This document shows positions 37,142-46,080 of a DNA stretch of 64,000 nucleotides, in pieces (position 1 is the stretch's first letter; every line of letters starts with the position of its first letter). Source of the stretch: Chloroflexi bacterium TSY (lineage in GTDB: Bacteria; Chloroflexota; Anaerolineae; Caldilineales; Caldilineaceae). The stretch covers positions 62,001 to 126,000 of the forward strand of contig JAHBNG010000005.1 of NCBI GenBank assembly GCA_019217005.1. The letters run 5' to 3'. The notes beneath the pieces are model-generated. The model searched no databases and was not told the DNA's origin. It saw nothing but the letters and a program-made list of their open reading frames with translations. The position numbers were made by a program, and so were the translations under genes.

Positions 37142-38921
37142 ATAAAAGAAGGTGTCATCCTGTAAAATGGTGAGTGCAAAATCAACCAAAGTAACAGGAG
37201 ACAACCTTCCGATGAAATTGTACACTGAAGTCAACTCAAATGCAGCATGTTGGCCGGAGCCGCTGGAAAGCGTCTATCAATCGCTAGGCAATGCGCCAGC
37301 CACAGAGATAGCCCCGAAATTGCCTCATCTGGGAGTGTCAGACATTCTCTTCATGAGTACGGTGATGTCGATTCCTGGTGCCGAAAGGCCGTGGGGGGAT
37401 CGTGACTTGGATGTCCGACGTATTTAGACTGTCACGACCGAGTCTCTACGGCCTTTCGGCCCGAGTCAAGCAACGTCTGAATAATAGTGATGACGTTGTG
37501 GAGGTAGCCACCCCATTGGTGTCGTCGTATCGTCTGGAACGGACGGTGCTGACGGCGGCGTTTCCAGGCAAGATGGCGTTGCGACCGATGCAGGAGGTCT
37601 TGTGCGAAGCGCTGGAAGAGTCACGCAGTGTTGGTTGGCTGAGCGGGTTGCTGAATGATGCGGGAGACAAAGCGGGTGAAGTGCTAGCCAACATCGATAC
37701 CAGTCCGCTGGGTGCAGTGATGGTGGCACGTGATGAGACCTTCTTTCAGGGAACGCCCATCTTGTTGGTCATTGACCCAGTGAGTACAACCATTCTGTTG
37801 ACGCAAGCGTGTGAAGACCGCCAAGCTGACACATGGGGTCTGGCTTTGCTGCAGGCGCAGGAACAAGGCGTCCAAATCGCCGGTCTGGTCGAGGACATGG
37901 CTCGCATGTATCCCAAGTCGCAGCAGGAAATCGGCCTTGATGTTGCGGTGCAGAAAGACACATGGCACATCGAACGAGACGGGAGCCAAGTCTTGCGTGA
38001 CTTGGAACGGAGTGCCTTGCGAGCCACCAAGCAAGTTCTGACCCTGGAGAAAAAACTGGCGAAGGCATGGGATGAGACCTTTTTTTTGTGGAGAAATACA
38101 TCCCCGCAGTGGTCAAGGAAGAACAACGCTATGCCCAACACGCCGCCTTTGCCTGTGTACTTGACCATTTCTGTGATGCCCTCGAACTCGTCGACTGGCG
38201 GAGCGGTGAAATCCGTGACGCCACAACCGCCCACTGGTATCTTGAGGAGACCCTGACGATGATGGCGACGATTGACTACCACCGAGTCCAGCAATGGTAC
38301 AAGACCCTGCGCAAACATCAGCACCAACTTCTCACGGCACTCGACTGGTTAAACAGCTCACTTGAACCCTTGCGCACCGACCTGCTTCAGCACTGCTCAA
38401 CCTCCGAGGTGGCACAACACTTCGAGCGGACCGTGGCACGGGCCTGGCGTCTACAGCAAGCTCTCATCAATGGCCATCTACCCTTCCGTCGCCTCGCCCA
38501 ACAGGCTCAGGAGTTACTGGCAACCTTGATTTACCAGATGCCTCTACGTCAGCGACTGGCACAGCTACTTACCCAACGCTTGGATGCCGCTTGTCGAACC
38601 TCTAGCCTTATCGAGTGCATTAATGGCTTGCTCAAGCGCTTCCTTCACAACTGCCGTACCTTGCCTGACCTCCCTGCCTTGCAACGCTATCTCAATCTCT
38701 TCACCCTTTGGCACAACATGCGGGTCTATCAGCGGGGCAAGCGACAGGGCCTAAGCCCATTCCAGATGGCGGGCATTCACACCCATGACGCCGATTGGCT
38801 CACCTTACTCGGCTATCCCGCCTCTTAGTCGCACAACTCATCCACCCACATTCCTGCACTGACGACTCAGTGCTGACTTTACTGTGCTTATCTCTCATCT
38901 CTTATTCATTCAATTGTAAAG
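37126..38921. mobile_element. Unclassified IS of about 1.8 kb with GTAC duplication
   Basis: Left end GTTAACAATTGAATGAATAA and right end (complement) CTTTACAATTGAATGAATAA are inverted repeats. GTAC flanks both sides (37122-37125 and 38922-38925). The element carries one transposase on the plus strand, split over three frames. I do not recognise a named IS family from the ends. Confidence 0.82.
37152..38828 (+). pseudogene. Transposase-like protein (DUF6399-type), frameshifted
   Basis: Three overlapping frames give one protein of about 550 residues: PEPLESVYQSLGNAP at the start, FRLSRPSLYGLSARVK near 37430, ARDETFFQGTPILLVIDPVSTTILL near 37730 (a DDE-like first Asp region, DETFF), then DTWGLALLQAQEQGVQIAGLVEDMARMY, and in the last frame SSLIECINGLLKRFLHNCRTLP and NLFTLWHNMRVYQRGKRQG. 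The first frame break is in the G run near 37395 and the second in a run of eight T at 38081-38088. Assignment as a transposase rests on the surrounding inverted repeats and the DETFF/ECING order. Confidence 0.72.
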
Positions 38922-39003
38922 GTACTTGTACTTCACTTTGAACCATGCCAGATTTTCCATTACTAAATACCTAGCGTGATCATAGAAACTGTAGCGAGAC
39001 AAT

Positions 39004-39963
39004 ATGTCGATTGAAATCCGTCCTTACCAATCCGAAGATCTGGAAAAGGTGGTAGACGTCATCAATGACGCCGCGCAGGGCGGTTCCGGTTACCGGACGA
39101 CGGCAGATGCCATGAAGGACCTTTTCGCTGAGCCGGGCTACTCTGCCTCCACCGATTGCTTTGTTGCGCTGGTTGCGGACCACATCGTTGGGGTGCGTGA
39201 CGTGTACAGACGCATGAAGAAGAAAGATCCCCTCTCTATCCTGGAATCTACCGGTGCGGTGCATTCAAGCTATCAGAACAAAGGTGTCCTAGAGCAGCTT
39301 ATACGACGGGTCTGGCGGCGTTGTAGCGAGATTGCCCAGGCGGCGGGGGACCCAGGCTTCATCTTCCAGGTGCGCTGTGACGACAAAGACATGCAGAAAC
39401 TAGAGATCCTGAAGCAACTAGGGCTGACCGTAAACCGGCGGTTTGCGATCATGGAACGCCCTCACCTGGACGATATAGATGAGCCGATCCTGCCGCCAGG
39501 CATTGCATTACTTCCCTACCGTACCGGCGTGGATGATCGGGCCTGGCACGAAGCCTACCACGACGCCTTTGCCGATCACTGGGGACAGCTTGGGATGACG
39601 TATGAGCAATGGCTCTATACTGTCGGGAAATCCGACTATCACCCCGATCTGAATCTGGTTGCCTGGGACGATGCCCAGATCGCCGGTTTCTGCTACTGTA
39701 AAATCAGTGGTGAGATGAGCTCGATTCGCTGGCTGGGGGTGCGGCCTGCCTGGCGGCGACGCGGTCTGGGAGATGCACTGACCAAAGCGGGTCTACTAGC
39801 GCTAAAGCAGGCGGGTGCCAAGCAGATCAAACTGGGTGTGGATTACGAGAGCGAGACGGGCCCGGCCCGCGTCTACGCCCGCAACGGCTTCCAGGTCGTC
39901 CGCTGGCAGCTGATCTGCCAACGGAACTTCACCCTGGATGAAGCCCGTCGCGAAGCAACATGA
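39004..39963 (+). CDS. Protein with two GNAT acetyltransferase domains
   Basis: A 319-residue protein with tandem GNAT folds. The first (about 1-150) has lost the acetyl-CoA signature and contains AVHSSYQNKGVLEQLIRR in its place. The second (about 160-319) keeps the motif A pattern, LGVRPAWRRRGLGDALTKAGLLALKQ, with R-x-x-G-x-G/A for pyrophosphate binding, and ends in YARNGFQVVRWQL. Two-domain GNAT proteins of this size are commonly seen in MshD-like enzymes. The acceptor is unknown. It is preceded by the IS and followed by a terminator-like hairpin. Confidence 0.85.
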   Translation: MSIEIRPYQSEDLEKVVDVINDAAQGGSGYRTTADAMKDLFAEPGYSASTDCFVALVADHIVGVRDVYRRMKKKDPLSILESTGAVHSSYQNKGVLEQLIRRVWRRCSEIAQAAGDPGFIFQVRCDDKDMQKLEILKQLGLTVNRRFAIMERPHLDDIDEPILPPGIALLPYRTGVDDRAWHEAYHDAFADHWGQLGMTYEQWLYTVGKSDYHPDLNLVAWDDAQIAGFCYCKISGEMSSIRWLGVRPAWRRRGLGDALTKAGLLALKQAGAKQIKLGVDYESETGPARVYARNGFQVVRWQLICQRNFTLDEARREAT

Positions 39964-40007
39964 GATCGCCTTTGACGCCGCGATACTAGATCATAAGGAT
40001 TCAGAAT

Positions 40008-40089
40008 ACGGGACACGGATGAACACAGATTTCACGGATTGACTCTGAGAGAATCCGTGTTCATCCTGAAAACCCGTGTCCTATTTTTT
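40008..40089 (+). terminator. Long hairpin with T run after the GNAT gene
   Basis: ACGGGACACGGATGAACACA at the left of 40008-40040 is complementary, with small bulges, to 40052-40082 (AATCCGTGTTCATCCTGAAA then ACCCGTGTCC), followed by TATTTTTTG. The loop is about 11 bases. It could end transcription of the GNAT gene. The same kind of CACAGAT/ATCTGTG hairpin occurs at 48218-48273. Confidence 0.6.
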
Positions 40090-40215
40090 GATCCCTATAA
40101 TGTCTACTATTACGAAGGCGCGATTGCCTTACCCTCCCCATTTGTGTCCCTCAGAGAAATAGTGACATTGACATATTCATTCGTGTGTCCTAAAATCTGG
40201 GGTAGCCCCTTTCCC

Positions 40216-40341
40216 ATGAATGTACGTCCCCTCAAGCATGGTCGCACGCGTCTGGATGTCTGGGCACTGCCCGATGGGGAGTATCTTGATGGATGTTTAT
40301 GGCGCAATTCGCAACCAATGTGTGAAATCCATTCCCTTTGA
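40216..40341 (+). CDS. Short coding fragment of unknown protein
   Basis: From ATG 40216 a frame of 41 residues reads RPLKHGRTRLDVWALPDG, then EYLDGCLWRNSQPMCEIHSL. The frame is open upstream to 40039 and the upstream part (VCPKIWGSPFP) also looks like real protein, so this may be the last part of a truncated gene. I do not recognise the family. It ends 20 bases before the next permease start. Low confidence that it is expressed. Confidence 0.3.
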   Translation: MNVRPLKHGRTRLDVWALPDGEYLDGCLWRNSQPMCEIHSL

Positions 40342-40361
40342 GCTAGCAGATTAAAATCTAG

Positions 40362-41315
40362 ATGCTTATGACCGAGAACGCCATTCATCAGCAGACTTCA
40401 GTTCGTGATTCATCTCAACAGGCCGCGCCCCGCACGGGAGGCTTGTTGTGGAGATTCCGGCGCGCCAGTCCCTTTGCCCTTATCTATGCGGTAGCGGTGT
40501 TGATCTTCTACACGGTTATCTTTGTGATCCCGTTTGGCACTGGTATCTGGCTCTCATTTCAGAATTGGGATTTTATCACCACGCCGAAATTTGTGGGGGC
40601 ACGCAACTTTGTCAAAGCGTTCACGGATCAATATTTCTGGCTGGCGTTGCAAAAGACCATCCTCTTTTCTGTGGTGGAGATTGCCCTTGGCGTCAGCATT
40701 GCGCTCTTGCTGGCGTTGGCATTGAGCTATATGCTAGGTAAGTGGCAAAACATCTACCTGTCACTCTACTATCTGCCAGTGATTACACCGTTGGTGGTCT
40801 CGATTTTTCTCTGGCGCTGGCTCTATCGGCCCACAGGTGGTGCACTAAATGCGTTGCTTAGCAGCGTTGGTCTACCGGAACAGCTCTTTTTGGCCAGTCC
40901 ACAACAGGCACTGTGGGCCATCACTGTCGTTGTCATTTGGGCGCATCTGGGTACTGGCATTGTGCTTTTTTTGGCGGGCATGAACGATGTTCCGGAGAGT
41001 CTCTATGAGGCAGCGAGGCTGGACGGCGCTGGTTTCTGGCAGATGTTCTTCAAGATCACGCTGCCGCTGATTCGTCCCGTCATCGTCTATCAGCTGGTGG
41101 TCAGCGTAATCGGGACGGTGCAGATGTTCGAGCCATTCTTTCTCATGCCGGGGCCGGGCTTTAGCACACGTACACTGGCCCTCTATACATATCAGCTTGG
41201 CTTTCAGGCGCTCAATCTGGGGTATGGTGCCGCTGTGTCGTTGATTATCTTTGTGCTGCTCTTGGCGGCCACTATCTTCCAGTTGCGGCGCTGGCAGGTG
41301 AATTGGGAGCATTGA
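40362..41315 (+). CDS. Sugar ABC transporter permease, MalF/UgpA-like
   Basis: A 317-residue permease with six helices, the first at about 33-56. Its EAA loop reads EAARLDGAGFWQMFFKITLP near 220-239. The family block GTGIWLSFQNWD follows the first helix. Two start codons, ATG 40362 and ATG 40368, are possible; neither has a strong Shine-Dalgarno sequence. The next gene is a family 5 binding protein of another transporter class, so the matching MalG may be the broken permease at 48308 or the orphan at 56707. This pairing is only a guess from position. Confidence 0.9.
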   Translation: MLMTENAIHQQTSVRDSSQQAAPRTGGLLWRFRRASPFALIYAVAVLIFYTVIFVIPFGTGIWLSFQNWDFITTPKFVGARNFVKAFTDQYFWLALQKTILFSVVEIALGVSIALLLALALSYMLGKWQNIYLSLYYLPVITPLVVSIFLWRWLYRPTGGALNALLSSVGLPEQLFLASPQQALWAITVVVIWAHLGTGIVLFLAGMNDVPESLYEAARLDGAGFWQMFFKITLPLIRPVIVYQLVVSVIGTVQMFEPFFLMPGPGFSTRTLALYTYQLGFQALNLGYGAAVSLIIFVLLLAATIFQLRRWQVNWEH

Positions 41316-41491
41316 GTGTATAATCCGTTCTTATCCGAATCCGCTGTAGTATTTTGGGAATACCGACACGAATCGATAAACTTTTATAATCTCAAACGCA
41401 ATACCCAAGTTATTAAATGCTCATTCTTTATCCCATATATTCAATACCAATGTAGGACAAGACTGTACGTTCCCAACGAAAAGGAGAAAAC

Positions 41492-43480
41492 ATGATTCGA
41501 CACTATTTATTTTCTATTGTCGTGATTCTCGCTCAGTTGCTTTCCGCGTGCGGATCGGGTGCCCCATCTGCCGCGCCTGCGGAGCAGCCGGAAGCATCCG
41601 ACGCGTCCGAAGCACCAGCCGAGGCCTCAGACGCATCTACGCCAGCAGACGGTGCTAAAGAAGCCCCAGAACTGGCAGCCATGGTCGAGGCGGGCGACCT
41701 ATCACCCTTGGATGAGCGACTGCCCCTAGAACCGCTGGTTGTTCCAGTGGTTGAAGAAATCGGGCAATATGGTGGTACGTGGCGGCGCGTCTTCTTGGGG
41801 CCATCGGACGCTCAAAACATCGAGCGCATTCAGCATGACCGTTTTCTAGAGTTCGACACCGATGGCTTCACCATTGTGCCGCACGTGGCCAAGGCCTGGG
41901 AAATCTCGGACGATGGCACGTCCTTCACCTTTACCTTGCGCGAAGGCATGAAGTGGTCGGATGGGCACCCCTTTACAGCCGATGACATTCTATTCTGGTA
42001 CGAGGATAAGATTCTCAACGATGATCTGTCGCCCACCAAACCAAGCTGGATGCGCATTGGCGGCGAAGTAGGTGTGGTTGAAAAGGTGGACGATTACACC
42101 GTACGCTTCAGTTTTGCAGAGCCTTATCCGCTGATTCTGGAATTTTTGGCGCAACAAGGCCACTATGGCAGCCAGCAGGTCTATCTGCCCAAGCACTATC
42201 TAAGCCAATTCCACCCCAACTACGCTTCAGAAGACGAGCTACAGCAGAAGTTGGAGGACAGCGGCTTCGAGCAGTGGTTCCAACTCTTTAATCAGATGGC
42301 CGACCCCAACCAGAATCCGGATAGCCCTGTCGTCTCGGGCTGGATGGTCGAGAGCGCCATCACCACGCAGCGGATGGTTCTGAAGCGCAACCCCTACTAC
42401 TGGAAAGTCGATCCAGAAGGAAATCAACTTCCCTACATTGACGAGATCACGCTGGACTTTGTTGACAACATTGAAATCGCCAACTTGCGCGCAATCGGTG
42501 GTGAGGTGGACATGCAGGGTCGCCACGTGTTGATCAATAACTATCCACTGTTGATCGATGGCGCAGAGCAGGGTGATTATCGCGTTTTGCTCTGGCCCAA
42601 CGCTGGCGGGACAGATGCAGGACTTATGTTCAACCAGACCTATGAAAGCGATCCCGTGCTTGGGGAGTTGCTGGCCAACAAAGAGTTCCGCATCGCACTC
42701 TCTCATGCCATAGACCGCGAGGAGATCAACGAGTCAGCGTTCTTGGGATTGGGCGAAGCGCGTCAACTGGTTCCACCGCCCGAATCGCCAATTTACCCTG
42801 GTGACGAATACGCCTACAAGTACATTGAATATGATGCAGATTTGGCCAACGAGATGTTGGATGGCGTTGGTCTGGATCAGAAAGACGCTGACGGAATCCG
42901 TCTAACGGCAAACGGAGACCAGGTTACCATCAATATCGCGGCCGTGCCTGCCTTTGGTCCCTGGGTAGATGTGGCTGAGTTGGTTGCCAGCTACTGGCAA
43001 GATGTGGGTATCAATGCGTTGGTTGATGTCCAGGAGCGCTCGCTGCATTATGAACGCATGCGAGCCAACGAACTCCAGGTCGCTATCTGGAATGTAGGCG
43101 GTGCTGAGCATCCCTTCACCTATCCTTATTGGACCATGCCCTACGCGAATATCTCACGCATCGGGCCACTGGCTGGCAACTGGTATCAGTCTGCTGGCGA
43201 AAGTGGCGTCGAACCGACAGGCGATCTACGCAGAGTGACCGATCTGACCGAGCAAGGCAAGGGTGCCAGTGCAGAAGAGCGCATTGAAATGGGCCAGGAG
43301 ATCTTCCGGCTCAATGCCGACAACCTTTGGACGATCGGCACCGTGGGTCTCACGCCGATGGTGATGGGCACTGTTGTGGTCAAAAACAACTTCCGCAATG
43401 TGCCTGAAACTGCATTTAATACGGTGGTTGTCCAAACGCCCGGCAGCGCCCGGCCAGAGCAATTCTTTATTCAACAATAG
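41492..43480 (+). CDS. Peptide/oligosaccharide-type ABC substrate-binding lipoprotein (SBP family 5)
   Basis: A 662-residue lipoprotein with a Sec-type signal (IRHYLFSIVVILAQ) and lipobox LLSAC, Cys at about 20. It differs from the other binding proteins here, which have Tat motifs. A 50-residue Ala/Glu/Ser/Asp linker follows. Family 5 landmarks are EISDDGTSFTFTLREGMKWSDGHPFTADDILF near 136-167 and EFRIALSHAIDREEINESAFLGLGEARQLVPP near 400-430. The AAAAGGAG before the ATG is a good ribosome binding site. Its permeases are at 45083 and 46081, now separated from it by an inserted IS that begins five bases after its stop codon. Confidence 0.9.
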   Translation: MIRHYLFSIVVILAQLLSACGSGAPSAAPAEQPEASDASEAPAEASDASTPADGAKEAPELAAMVEAGDLSPLDERLPLEPLVVPVVEEIGQYGGTWRRVFLGPSDAQNIERIQHDRFLEFDTDGFTIVPHVAKAWEISDDGTSFTFTLREGMKWSDGHPFTADDILFWYEDKILNDDLSPTKPSWMRIGGEVGVVEKVDDYTVRFSFAEPYPLILEFLAQQGHYGSQQVYLPKHYLSQFHPNYASEDELQQKLEDSGFEQWFQLFNQMADPNQNPDSPVVSGWMVESAITTQRMVLKRNPYYWKVDPEGNQLPYIDEITLDFVDNIEIANLRAIGGEVDMQGRHVLINNYPLLIDGAEQGDYRVLLWPNAGGTDAGLMFNQTYESDPVLGELLANKEFRIALSHAIDREEINESAFLGLGEARQLVPPPESPIYPGDEYAYKYIEYDADLANEMLDGVGLDQKDADGIRLTANGDQVTINIAAVPAFGPWVDVAELVASYWQDVGINALVDVQERSLHYERMRANELQVAIWNVGGAEHPFTYPYWTMPYANISRIGPLAGNWYQSAGESGVEPTGDLRRVTDLTEQGKGASAEERIEMGQEIFRLNADNLWTIGTVGLTPMVMGTVVVKNNFRNVPETAFNTVVVQTPGSARPEQFFIQQ

Positions 43481-43485
43481 TAAAA

Positions 43486-44982
43486 CTTTACTTTCTGGTA
43501 AAAGAAAAGAGATGAGGTGAGAAATGTGACAAAAAGCGGTTAGCGTTTCATCCTAAAGGTAGAGAACCCAAAAAGGAGGAAGGAATGCTAACCGCGCCAG
43601 AAATAACTATAGCAGTACTGATGAATGTATTGCAAGTAACGCCGGTGGGAACAAACGTAAATGTAATGCGTCTGATGTGGGCGATGATGAATGGGTCGTT
43701 TCTGAAAAGTCGAGGAGCAATCCATAGTGGATTGAGTGAAAGCGGGTTTGAAGATGAGGAGATCCGAAGAAGCTGGTGGAGCTTTCGATATGGATCATGG
43801 GATATTGCAAGCCTGCTCTCATCGTGGCAAGAAGAAGTGGAGTGGAAAGGGAATGGGAGGCAAAAAAGTTAGAAGGATACCGAGTGAAAAGCATAGATAT
43901 CACAGGGTTCTGGCGACCGAAGCTGCAAGGGAAAGTGAACCGACTCTATAACTCAACGGCTCGTCGGGCATTGCCCGCTCATCTTTGGAGTGATGATAAG
44001 CTCGGGGAGATAGGCGGGAAACGAGTGCCACTGCTCAAGGCAATCATGAGATGCGAGGTAGGCACAAAGGAAAGTGAGTTTCGGAAAAAGCTGCTGAAGA
44101 GACCAAGAAATCACTGGAGTCAGACGAAGTGGCGGTGGTCGATGCCGGGTTTACAATCAGAGAAATGCTAGAAAGCGACGTCGACCGATTTGTCCTTCGG
44201 GAAGCGATTAACTGCACAGCGCGCCGCAATGAGTTACCCGAACGTAAGGAAAAGGCAGACCACCCGAATATGGTGATATTGTGCGTCCGCTCTCTCGATG
44301 CTATAGGGAAAGCGACTCGAGGCCACAACTCCAGACTCGTTTGGTCAATTTGTCTATAGTGGTCGCCTGATTCGCTATCAAGCATGGCACAATCTCGTCC
44401 CCAGGACAACCAAGGTGGATACAGCCAACCGCACCTATTCGATTTACGTCTTTCAGGATCCTGCTTATCACACACCTTTGGTTCTGGCGACCGTCATGGC
44501 TTTACAAGCTGAAACCATTTATCTTTTCTCTCTGGAGCGCTGGCCTGTTGAACATCCCCCCTTGGCTTCCAAGCAGATGATTGGCTTACATCGTCAATTT
44601 GTTCATGCCGATGAGGCTTGTTTCCGCTTACCTGAACTGGGGCTGCTTGCTGGCAATCTTCTTTCCCATTTAGCCGCTTCTCTTCCTCCCATACCGACTG
44701 GCTACTGGGATCGAGAGCCTCAATCCACTCCCGGCAGGCTGCGCCGTGTTCTCTCGAGTGCTCTTTTTCCAACTCCTGACCAACTCGACCCTGACTTTCG
44801 GAAAAAGGCCTCGGTTTCACACCATTTCCCTAAAGGCGTTCTCGCTCATCGCCGCCTCAATGCCGCTGCTTAAACTAGCCGAGCACTATTTTTACATTTT
44901 ATCCCGTTTTTTCAGGGTGGATTCTTTTTTCCGCCCCTTTCGGTTTGCCCTTTGTCACTCAAGCCTTTACCAGAAAGTAAAG
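43486..44982. mobile_element. Insertion sequence, family D-IS copy 1 (complete, decayed transposase)
   Basis: A 1497-bp element. Ends CTTTACTTTCTGGTAAAAG and (complement of right end) CTTTACTTTCTGGTAAAGG are inverted repeats. TAAAA flanks both sides (43481-43485 and 44983-44987), a 5-bp target duplication. A second copy begins at 63299. The insertion is right after the stop of the binding-protein gene. The family could not be named from the sequence. Confidence 0.88.
43585..44873 (+). pseudogene. DDE-type transposase, multiply frameshifted (copy 1)
   Basis: The product starts MLTAPEITIAVLMNVLQV after AAAAAGGAGG and is then read through at least four frames: KSIDITGFWRPKLQGKVNRLYNS near 43890, VVDAGFTIREMLESDVDRFVLRE near 44130 (a catalytic DAGF-type region), and TYSIYVFQDPAYHTPLVLAT to YLFSLERWPVEHPPLAS near 44430-44570, where RW.VE resembles the Y-(2)-R-(3)-E region of IS4-like transposases. 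The homologous copy at 63398 shows independent small differences. Neither can give an intact transposase as read. Confidence 0.78.
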
Positions 44983-44985
44983 TAA

Positions 44986-45034
44986 AACGTAGAACGTAGA
45001 ACGTGGAGCGCAGAACTGTTCTACGTTCTACGTT
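44986..45034. repeat. Hairpin at the IS/permease junction
   Basis: AACGTAGAACGTAGAAC at 44986-45002 is the perfect complement of GTTCTACGTTCTACGTT at 45018-45034, with a 15-base loop. It lies just outside the IS and 50 bases upstream of the DppB-like gene, so it was probably the original intercistronic hairpin between binding protein and permease. Confidence 0.6.
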
Positions 45035-45082
45035 CCTAATAGCTTGCGCCTGATTCAATTTTTGTCATGTTTTTAGGAAGGT

Positions 45083-46075
45083 ATGTTTCAATATATCGTA
45101 CGTAGAGTATTGCTTGCCATCCCAACATTGTGCGTTATCTCCATCATCGCCTTTATCATTATTCAACTACCGCCTGGGGATTATCTGACGACCTACATCG
45201 CCACCCTGTCTCAGTCCGGTCAACAGTTGGCCCAAGATGAAATCGATGCGTTGCGCCGTCAATACGGGTTGGATCAGCCGATCTACATCCAGTACTTTAA
45301 GTGGGTTTGGAATATGCTGCGCGGCGATTTTGGCATGTCGCTGGAATGGCAACGCCCCGTTGCCGATCTGATCGGCGAGCGTCTGCTGCTGACTATCTTG
45401 CTCTCCTTCTTTACGATTGTGTTTACGTGGCTGTTGGCGATTCCCATCGGCATCTATTCAGCCACACGGCAATACTCGATTCTGGATTATGTGTTCACCT
45501 TTTTTGGATTCCTTGGACTGGGCATCCCCAACTTTATGATCGCCCTGATCTTGCTCTGGTATGCCTATTCCAGCTTGGGAATGAGCGTGTCGGGCCTCTT
45601 CTCCCCCGAATTTGTCGACGCACCCTGGACGATGGCGCGGTTCATCGATATGCTCAAACATCTCTGGATTCCCATGATCATCTTGGGTTTAAGCGGCACC
45701 GCCGAATTGATCCGGATCATGCGCGCCAATTTGCTGGATGAGTTGAACAAACCCTATGTAGAAACGGCGCGTGCCAAAGGCGTTTCCGAACAGAAGCTGA
45801 TCCTCAAATACCCCACACGCGTTGCCATCAACCCCTTTATTAGCACAATTGGCTGGACCCTACCTGCCCTGGTTTCGGGTAGCTTGATTGTTTCGGTGGT
45901 ACTCAGTCTGCCCACAGCGGGCCCCTTGCTGCTGCGGGCATTGATGTCCCAAGATATGTATCTTGCGGGCACCTTTCTGATGTTGTTGAGCTTTTTGACC
46001 GTGCTCGGCACCTTGATCTCCGATATCTTGCTGGCATGGGTGGACCCGCGTATTCGCTATGGTGAGGATAATTAA
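45083..46075 (+). CDS. ABC transporter permease, DppB-like
   Basis: A 330-residue permease. It has the N-terminal MFQYIVRRVLLAIPTL helix, a LRRQYGLDQPIYIQYFKWVWNMLRGDFGMS block near 54-83, six helices and an EAA-type loop ETARAKGVSEQKLILKYPTRVAINP near 230-254. It ends WVDPRIRYGEDN, with an extra loop (SGLFSPEF) between helices as seen in the longer DppB-like proteins. AGGAAGG lies just before the ATG. The DppC-like gene starts five bases later. Its binding protein is most likely 41492. Confidence 0.93.
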   Translation: MFQYIVRRVLLAIPTLCVISIIAFIIIQLPPGDYLTTYIATLSQSGQQLAQDEIDALRRQYGLDQPIYIQYFKWVWNMLRGDFGMSLEWQRPVADLIGERLLLTILLSFFTIVFTWLLAIPIGIYSATRQYSILDYVFTFFGFLGLGIPNFMIALILLWYAYSSLGMSVSGLFSPEFVDAPWTMARFIDMLKHLWIPMIILGLSGTAELIRIMRANLLDELNKPYVETARAKGVSEQKLILKYPTRVAINPFISTIGWTLPALVSGSLIVSVVLSLPTAGPLLLRALMSQDMYLAGTFLMLLSFLTVLGTLISDILLAWVDPRIRYGEDN

Positions 46076-46080
46076 CAAAC

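Noticed and set aside
37746..38327. Minus-strand 193-codon frame opposite the DUF6399-like transposase
   Set aside because: The plus-strand frames form a coherent protein; the antisense frame does not.
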